Shown here: one piece after another, positions 58,758 through 64,000 of the stretch
Position numbering within the stretch: the first letter of the stretch is position 1
Layout: each line of letters starts with the position of its first letter
Assembly (NCBI GenBank): GCA_038240075.1
Contig: JBBSEC010000004.1
Span: forward strand, 10,538-74,537
DNA length: 64,000 nucleotides
Reading direction: 5' to 3'
DNA from: DATBAK01 sp038240075
Lineage (GTDB): Bacteria; Actinomycetota; Acidimicrobiia; IMCC26256; PALSA-610
Position numbers and translations under genes: made by a program
Notes under the pieces: model-generated
Databases searched by the model: none
Told to the model about the DNA's origin: nothing
The model's input: only the letters and a program-made list of their open reading frames with translations

Positions 58758-59648
58758 TCAGCGCCGTTGCGACCGCACGAGCCGGACCACGGCGTCGCGC
58801 ACCGCCGCGTCGGCGAGCGAGAGGCGCACTCCTCGCGCCGTGACGAGCGCGAGGCGACGCGGCGGCATGTCGGCGATCGCGACCGCACACACACCGGGCT
58901 CGCGCGGCGGGACCGCGGTCTCGGGAATGATCGACACTCCCGCGCCGGCGGCGACGAGGTCGCCGATGAGCCGCACACCCTCGACCTCGAGCGGCACCGA
59001 GAACGAGAGCCCCTGGTCGCGCGCCGCGGTCTCGACCTCGGAACGCAACGGGTTGCCGAGGGGCGGCAGGATCATCGGGTGGGCCGCAAGCTCGGAGAGC
59101 GGCACCGGACCGGCCGTCGCGGCGAGCTCGAACGAGCTCGGGACGAGGCCGACGAGATCCTCGTCGAGCAGGTGCTCGACGACGAGACGGGAGTCGATCA
59201 CCGGTTCGGTGATCACGGCCTGCGAGAGCTCCCGGCCCGCGACCTCCGCGGCGAGCCGTTCCGACGCACCTTCGGTGACCCGCAGCGAGAGGGCCGGGGC
59301 CTGGAGGCGGAGGTCGGCCACGACCGCGGGCACGAGCCAGCGGCTGATCGTGCCGACGGCTCCGAGGGTTGCGTGGCCGGTCTGGAGGCCCTGGAGCATC
59401 GAGAGATCGGCGCGGAGGGCGTCGAGCTCGCGGCGGACGTGGCGCGCCCGCTCGAGCACGAGGTCACCGAACTCGGTCGGCACCGCGCCGCGGCGACCCC
59501 TCGTGAAGAGGACGACCCCGAGCTCCTCCTCGAGCTGGCGGATCTGGTCGGAGACGTTCGACTGCACCGTGTGCAGGCGATCGGCCGCTCCGGTGAACGA
59601 CCCGGTCTCCTGCACCGCCAGCAGGGTCTCGAGGTGCCGAAGATGCAT
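58758..59648 (-). CDS. LysR-family transcriptional regulator
   Basis: A 296-residue LysR regulator. The N-terminal helix-turn-helix spans HLETLLAVQETGSFTGAADR with VQSNVSDQIRQLEEELGVVLF, followed by the linker helix and the substrate-binding domain. Opening MHLRHLE at ATG 59648 is standard. LysR regulators usually control the divergent neighbour; here that is whiB, across 301 bp containing a GATG-N5-CATC dyad. The effector is unknown. Confidence 0.92.
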   Translation of the reverse strand: MHLRHLETLLAVQETGSFTGAADRLHTVQSNVSDQIRQLEEELGVVLFTRGRRGAVPTEFGDLVLERARHVRRELDALRADLSMLQGLQTGHATLGAVGTISRWLVPAVVADLRLQAPALSLRVTEGASERLAAEVAGRELSQAVITEPVIDSRLVVEHLLDEDLVGLVPSSFELAATAGPVPLSELAAHPMILPPLGNPLRSEVETAARDQGLSFSVPLEVEGVRLIGDLVAAGAGVSIIPETAVPPREPGVCAVAIADMPPRRLALVTARGVRLSLADAAVRDAVVRLVRSQRR

Positions 59649-59949
59649 GTTTATCCCTAGCGCCCTTCCTACCGCTGGCGGGACAAGCCCACCTGCATCT
59701 GTGTCCGTCCGGGCGGGCGGGCGCCCCAGGCCGGAGCCCCCGCTATGGCATGTAGGGTGTGCATGTGAAAATCGCCACAAGCGATGTATAGCATCCCTTT
59801 CAACTGTTTGACAGATCAAGCCCTCACCGCTTGACTAAGTCCCACTGGATGACTCGGAGGGTCGGCGTCCCCCCCGCCGGCTCTCCGATCTCCGGTCCCC
59901 CACCAGCCAGCAGTTTGATCCGAAACCGCTGCCGGGAAGGAAATTCGAC
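59649..59949. promoter_or_regulatory. 301-bp intergenic region between the LysR gene and whiB
   Basis: It contains the dyad GATG-TATAG-CATC (59783-59795), a LysR-site candidate; TTGACA at 59808-59813, a -35 candidate with only weak -10 matches (TGACTA) behind it; and GGGAAGGA 8 bases before the whiB ATG. A whiB transcript from this -35 would carry a leader of about 110 bases. Confidence 0.45.
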
Positions 59950-60297
59950 ATGGCAACCGACACGGTCACGTCCCTGATCTTCACCGGTGTTCTCGAATGG
60001 ACCGTCGACGCGGCCTGCGGAGGTCAGACCGAGCTCTTCTTCGCCCCGGCCGGCGAGCGTCCGGAGGCCCGCGTCGTGCGCGAGGCCGCGGCCCGCTCCG
60101 TCTGCGCCGAGTGCCCCGTGCTCCTCGAGTGCCGCGACTGGGCCCGGGAGCACCGTGAGTACGGCTTCTGGGGTGGCGAGTCGGAAGAAGAGCGTGCGGC
60201 CGCCGGCTACCGGGTCGACATGCCGGTCGGGCGGGTTGCGCGCTACCCCCGCGGCAACGGCACCCCGGTCGAGCCCCGCATCACGCGCATCGCGTAG
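59950..60297 (+). CDS. WhiB-family iron-sulfur transcription factor
   Basis: A 115-residue Wbl protein. Four Cys (23, 52, 55, 61) in the C-Xn-C-x2-C-x5-C arrangement hold a 4Fe-4S cluster, and GFWGGESEEER follows as the turn and DNA- or sigma-binding segment. The C-terminus is basic with no AT-hook. Wbl proteins bind region 4 of the main sigma factor and occur only in actinobacteria and their phages. GGAAGGA gives a good ribosome-binding site. Confidence 0.96.
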   Translation: MATDTVTSLIFTGVLEWTVDAACGGQTELFFAPAGERPEARVVREAAARSVCAECPVLLECRDWAREHREYGFWGGESEEERAAAGYRVDMPVGRVARYPRGNGTPVEPRITRIA

Positions 60298-60308
60298 CTG
60301 TACCTCTG

Positions 60309-60325
60309 GTCGCACTCGCTGCGAC
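60309..60325 (+). terminator. Short hairpin after whiB
   Basis: GTCGCA-CTCGC-TGCGAC, a 6-bp stem with a five-base loop starting 12 bases past the stop. No T-run; weak support. Confidence 0.3.
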
Positions 60326-60406
60326 TCGGCACGGCGCCTGTCACTGTTCGCCGCGCCCGCTCGCCGCTCCTGACGCCTCAGCCGACGGGCGCCTGCGTGC
60401 GGGAAC

Positions 60407-60412
60407 TACCTT
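60407..60412 (+). promoter_or_regulatory. -10 element of the kinase gene
   Basis: TACCTT, then seven bases and GTG 60420: a leaderless arrangement. Confidence 0.45.
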
Positions 60413-60419
60413 TCGCCGG

Positions 60420-61475
60420 GTGAGCGATCAACCCACCCCTGACGGCGTCGACCTCGAAGCGTTGCGCGGGTGGTTCTCGCGCGAGGTCGAAGGTGCCGGC
60501 GACGGAGCGCTCTGGGCCGAGCTGATCGCCGGGGGCCGCTCCAACCTCACCTACGTCGTCGGCGACGGCGCGAGCGTGTGGGTGCTGCGCCGGCCGCCAC
60601 TCGGTCACGTGTTGCCGACCGCGCACGACATGGCCCGCGAGTACACGGTCCTGCGCGCGCTCGCCGACACCGACGTTCCCGTTCCCCGCGCGCTCGCGTT
60701 CTGCGACGACGCGGACGTCAACGGCGCTCCGTTCTACGTGATGTCGAAGGTCGACGGCGTGATCCTGCGCACTCCCGCCGACATGGCCGAGCTCACGACC
60801 GCGCAGGCGCGGGGGTGCTCCGAAGCGCTCGTCGACGTTCTGGCCGCGATCCACGCCGTCGACTACAACGCGGTCGGCCTCGGCGACTTCGGTCATCCCG
60901 ACGGCTTTCTGGCCCGGCAAGTGCGGCGCTGGGGCGAGCAGTGGGAACGGTCGAAGGCGACGGAGCTTCCGGCAATCGACGAGCTCGCGCGCCGGCTGCG
61001 CGCCGCGCTTCCCGAGTCGCCCCCGCCGACGATCGTGCACGGCGACTACCGGCTCGACAACACGATGCTCGCGCCCGGCGATCCCGGTCGCGTCGTCGCG
61101 GTGCTCGATTGGGAGATGTCGACGCTGGGCGATCCGCTCGCCGATCTCGGGCTCTTCCTGCTCTATTGGGGGCAAGCCGACGCGCAGGTGATCGCAACCG
61201 GCGCGGGGATCGACCCGGCGCGAGGATTCCTCAGCCGCGAGGCGGTGATCGACCGGTACGCGTCGGCGACGGGCACCGCGCTCGACTCGCTCGACTGGTA
61301 CGAGGCGTTCGCGGCCTACAAGCTCGCGATCATCGTCGCCGGCATTCACGCCCGCTATCTCATGGGCAAGACCCTCGGTGAAGGGTTCGACAGCATGGGC
61401 GCGATGATCGCCCGGCTCGCCGAATCGGCGCTCGAACGCACGTCGCACTCGTCGATCGCCGCGCTCCGAGGCTGA
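60420..61475 (+). CDS. Aminoglycoside-phosphotransferase-fold kinase (ACAD10/11-like)
   Basis: A 351-residue phosphotransferase. The glycine loop AGGRSNLTYVV, the lysine-strand region WVLRRPP, the catalytic loop IVHGDYRLDNTML and the metal-binding AVLDWEMSTLGDPLADL are present. This variant, often next to acyl-CoA dehydrogenases or CoA-transferases, resembles the kinase domain of ACAD10/11 that phosphorylates 4-hydroxyacyl-CoAs. The following CoA-transferase gene (15 bp on) fits such a fatty/hydroxy-acid catabolic role. Confidence 0.88.
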   Translation: MSDQPTPDGVDLEALRGWFSREVEGAGDGALWAELIAGGRSNLTYVVGDGASVWVLRRPPLGHVLPTAHDMAREYTVLRALADTDVPVPRALAFCDDADVNGAPFYVMSKVDGVILRTPADMAELTTAQARGCSEALVDVLAAIHAVDYNAVGLGDFGHPDGFLARQVRRWGEQWERSKATELPAIDELARRLRAALPESPPPTIVHGDYRLDNTMLAPGDPGRVVAVLDWEMSTLGDPLADLGLFLLYWGQADAQVIATGAGIDPARGFLSREAVIDRYASATGTALDSLDWYEAFAAYKLAIIVAGIHARYLMGKTLGEGFDSMGAMIARLAESALERTSHSSIAALRG

Positions 61476-61490
61476 GGACGGGAGACGCAC

Positions 61491-62690
61491 ATGGGTGTGA
61501 TGGACGGCATCAAGGTCGTCGAGGTCGCGGAACACGGGTTCGTGCCGTCGGCCGCGGCCATCCTCGCCGATTGGGGCGCCGACGTCGTGAAGGTCGAGCG
61601 CGCGACGGGCGATCCGTTGCGGGCGATCATGGGTGCGGGGTTCGTCGCCGATACCGGCGACTTCAACTTCCTGTTCGAGCAGTTCAATCGCAACAAGCGC
61701 GGGGTCTCCCTCGATCTCCGCAGCGACGGTGGCCGCGCCGCGCTCGATCGGCTCATCGAGTGGGCCGACGTCTTCATCACGAACTTCCTGCCGTCCGCGC
61801 GTACGAAGTTGCGCATCGAGCCCGAAGACATCTGGGCCGTGAACCCACGAGCGGTCTACGCGCGCGGTCACGGCCAGGGTCAGCGCGGTCCCGACGCCGA
61901 CCTCGGCGGCTTCGACTCCGTCTCCTACTGGTCGCGCGGCGGTATCGGCCACATGCTCACTCCGCCCCAGGGGCCGTTCATCATGCAGCGCGGCGCGATG
62001 GGTGACGCTCCTTCCGGTGCGTTCCTCGCGGGTGGGATCGGTACCGCGCTGTTCCAACGCGAGCGCACGGGCAAGGGCGTGCTCGTCGACGTCGGATTGC
62101 TCGGCGCGGCGGTCTGGACACTCGCCGTCGATCTCGTACCGACGTCGATCCTCGGACGCGACCCCGACAAGTTCGGAACGACGGTGCTGTCGAGCCCGCT
62201 CGTCGGCCCGTACGCGACCGCCGATGCGCGCTGGATCGTGCTCAACATGCTCGACGCCGATCGGCACTGGGATCCGGCGTGCCGCGCCCTCGGCCTCGAG
62301 CGTCTCATCGACGATCCCGACTACGCGACGACCGCGGCGCGCGCCGAGAACCGCGTTGCGCTGCGCGACATCTTCGTCGACACGATCAGGAAGCAGACAC
62401 TGGCTGATCTGAAGGCCGCGTTGAGCGCGCACGACACCGTCTACTCGGCACTGGCCGCGCCGACCGAGGTGATCGCCGACCCCCAGGTGGAGGCGAACGG
62501 CTACATGCCCGCGCACCCGCAGCACGAGCGGGCCCGGGTGGCCTCCGGGCCGGTGCAGTTCGACATGGAGACGACGGTGGTGCGCCGCGGGGCACCGAAG
62601 GTCGGCGAGCACACCGACGAGGTGCTCGCCGAGGTCGGATTCACACCGGCCGAGATCGAGATCTTGCGCGAGTCCCACGCGATCGCCTGA
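61491..62690 (+). CDS. CaiB/BaiF family CoA-transferase (class III)
   Basis: A 399-residue class III CoA-transferase. The opening GIKVVEVAEHGFVPSAAAILADWGADVVKVER, the NRNKRGVSLDLRS motif, and GRGRGKGVLVDVGLL-type strand are typical of the family, which moves CoA between acids through an aspartyl anhydride. It probably forms an operon with the kinase upstream. GGGAGA eight bases before ATG 61491 sets the start. Acid and CoA donor are unknown. Confidence 0.92.
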   Translation: MGVMDGIKVVEVAEHGFVPSAAAILADWGADVVKVERATGDPLRAIMGAGFVADTGDFNFLFEQFNRNKRGVSLDLRSDGGRAALDRLIEWADVFITNFLPSARTKLRIEPEDIWAVNPRAVYARGHGQGQRGPDADLGGFDSVSYWSRGGIGHMLTPPQGPFIMQRGAMGDAPSGAFLAGGIGTALFQRERTGKGVLVDVGLLGAAVWTLAVDLVPTSILGRDPDKFGTTVLSSPLVGPYATADARWIVLNMLDADRHWDPACRALGLERLIDDPDYATTAARAENRVALRDIFVDTIRKQTLADLKAALSAHDTVYSALAAPTEVIADPQVEANGYMPAHPQHERARVASGPVQFDMETTVVRRGAPKVGEHTDEVLAEVGFTPAEIEILRESHAIA

Positions 62691-62739
62691 AAGCAAGCCT
62701 CGTGTCAACCGAACCGGCCGGTCGCCCGTTGACCTGAGG

Positions 62740-63258
62740 ATGGGAACATTGGGGGCCGACGGCAGGTCGCACGACGACGGCTTCGAGGAAGCGTTCGACG
62801 CGTTGTTCGCCGCGGCCCGCCGGATCGCGATGCGCCTGGTGGGCGACGGTGCCGAGGCCGACGACGTCGCCGCCGAGGCGCTCGCCCGTGCGTACGCGCG
62901 CTGGCCGAAGGTGCGTGACCTCGACTACCGCGACGCCTGGGTGATGCGGGTGACGGCGAACGTCGCCCTCGACGTGCTCCGCCGCGCGCGTCGTCCGCTG
63001 CCCCTGCCGGCGGTCTCCGATTTCGATCCCGCCGACGCGGCGGTCACCCGCATTGCACTCGCGCAGGCACTGCGTCGCCTGCCCCGGCGACAACGCGACG
63101 TCGTGGTGCTGCGGTATCTCGCCGACCTCAGTGAAGCCGACGTGGCCGAGTCGCTCGGCGTCTCGGCCGGAACCGTGAAGCAGCACGCGCACCGTGCCGT
63201 CGACGCCTTGCGTCGCGCGCTGGGGCCGGGCTTTCTCACCGGACAGGAGTCATCGTGA
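62740..63258 (+). CDS. ECF-type RNA polymerase sigma factor
   Basis: A 172-residue sigma-70 family ECF protein. Region 2 includes EEAFDALFAAARRIAMRLVGD and AEALARAYARW, and region 4 LRRLPRRQRDVVVLRYLADLSEADVAESLG with the recognition helix VSAGTVKQHAHRAVDALR. Its close partner, overlapping by four bases, has one membrane helix and is likely its anti-sigma factor. The group resembles SigE-like actinobacterial ECFs (SigE/SigK type by size). Confidence 0.93.
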   Translation: MGTLGADGRSHDDGFEEAFDALFAAARRIAMRLVGDGAEADDVAAEALARAYARWPKVRDLDYRDAWVMRVTANVALDVLRRARRPLPLPAVSDFDPADAAVTRIALAQALRRLPRRQRDVVVLRYLADLSEADVAESLGVSAGTVKQHAHRAVDALRRALGPGFLTGQESS

Positions 63259-64000
63259 ACGACGACGGCACGAACATCGATCCCGTCGAGATGACGGAGC
63301 TCTCGCCGACGCGCGCCGAGCTCATCGCGCGGGTGCGCGCCCGCGGTCGCCAAATCCGCGCCCGCCGGCGTCTCGCCGTCACCGGCCTGACCGCCCTCGT
63401 GGTGCTCGCCATCGCCGCGCCTGCGATCGCGATCGGCGCGCGATCGTCGTCACACGGGGTCACCCCCGCGACCGTCGCGCACCGCAAGGGCGACTTCCGA
63501 GTTGCTGTCGTCGTGAACTCGTCGTCACCGCCGTGCGCGCCGGGAACGCTGCCGTTCAACCGGCCGGTTGCCCCGACGCAGCACACCGCGTCGGTGTGTC
63601 TCAAGGTAGGCGCTGAGATCATGAGCGCGGCCGACGTGCACGGCGCGTCGGTGTACTACGACGACACACTCGGTTGGACGGTCAACGTGAAGGTCAGTCG
63701 AGCGGCCGTGGACCGCCTCGCGGCGCAAGCGACCAACCGTCAGGCCGCGATCATCGTGAACGGCCGCGTCGTGAGCGCACCCGTGGTCAATCCCGGAATC
63801 ACCGGAACGACCGTCACGATCTCACCGCTGGCAACCCGCGATCGGGCGATCGCGCTCGCGACCGACATTCTCGGGCGCGCACCGTCGCACGTCGACGCAG
63901 CACCGGTCACGCTGTCGACGAGCATCGAGTTGCCCAGCGACACGATCGTGGCGGGTTCCGATCTCAAGGGGACGCTCGTCGTCGACAACGCCACCGGAAA
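63255..64000 (+). CDS. Membrane protein partner of the ECF sigma factor, SecD-P1-like domain (partial)
   Basis: At least 248 residues, open to the window edge. A 40-residue cytoplasmic N-terminus rich in Arg is followed by one helix (LAVTGLTALVVLAIAAPAIA) and an outside part. That part includes IIVNGRVVSAPVVNPGITGTTVTI, which resembles the P1 head of SecD, and starts another beta domain (SIELPSDTIVAGSDLKG). GTG 63255 overlaps the sigma-factor stop (GTGA). The N-terminus has no HxxxCxxC zinc anti-sigma motif, so it would be a different type of anti-sigma or a sensor. Confidence 0.75.
   Translation, partial: MNDDGTNIDPVEMTELSPTRAELIARVRARGRQIRARRRLAVTGLTALVVLAIAAPAIAIGARSSSHGVTPATVAHRKGDFRVAVVVNSSSPPCAPGTLPFNRPVAPTQHTASVCLKVGAEIMSAADVHGASVYYDDTLGWTVNVKVSRAAVDRLAAQATNRQAAIIVNGRVVSAPVVNPGITGTTVTISPLATRDRAIALATDILGRAPSHVDAAPVTLSTSIELPSDTIVAGSDLKGTLVVDNATG

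Overview
The window is high-GC DNA with WhiB, SARP/BTAD and ECF-sigma regulators, many GTG/TTG starts and many start codons placed 6-8 bases after a TANNNT -10 element (leaderless transcripts). This points to an actinobacterium. The presence of a translin-family protein and a degradative gene set (P450, SDR, CoA-transferase, VOC, aminoglycoside-phosphotransferase-like kinase) would fit the Acidimicrobiia, but the class is an inference.

Left part (1-16.0 kb): scattered metabolic and regulatory genes. These are a GH4 glycosidase divergent from a quinone-reductase-type MDR enzyme, a secreted cupredoxin, a serine beta-lactamase-fold protein, a C-terminally truncated secreted alpha/beta hydrolase, a 978-residue SARP/BTAD-ATPase-TPR regulator, an epimerase, a GNAT, a DapB-like oxidoreductase, a cytochrome P450, an SDR broken by two frameshifts and a methyltransferase.

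Middle (16.1-38.8 kb): what looks like a layered integration locus at one tRNA-Ala(CGC) gene (38680-38756). The 3' part of that tRNA recurs in direct orientation at 32300 (43/43 identical), 30192 (1 mismatch) and 16057 (7 mismatches in 46). The youngest layer (32.3-38.7 kb) carries an intact tyrosine integrase, an excisionase, matching 22-bp arm-site-like repeats at both ends, iteron-like repeats, an AbiE-like two-gene toxin-antitoxin candidate, a DUF2293 protein and a free-standing ClpX-type zinc finger. The next layer (30.2-32.3 kb) carries a GT-C glycosyltransferase and the C-terminal stub of another integrase. The oldest proposed layer (16.1-30.2 kb) holds a seven-gene, tightly overlapping operon of giant proteins with no clear function: a membrane protein, a small protein, an M64 zinc peptidase with propeller-like repeats, a DUF6603-type protein, and three large conserved-looking proteins of 799, 1258 and 510 residues. 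That operon is the best candidate here for an undescribed system.

Right part (38.8-64 kb): mostly core genes. They include translin, a SepX/GlpR-like membrane protein, moaC-moaA, moeA-galU, plsY, an fmdB-mtnP pair behind a sigma-A-type promoter overlapped by a CIRCE operator, a SAF/CpaB protein with a HAD phosphatase, a PLP decarboxylase, ridA-tldE-tldD, a thioesterase, a TPP enzyme, an alpha/beta hydrolase, a flippase-PAP2-VOC operon, a LysR regulator facing whiB across a 301-bp gap, a kinase/CoA-transferase pair, and an ECF sigma factor overlapping a membrane partner that runs off the end of the window.
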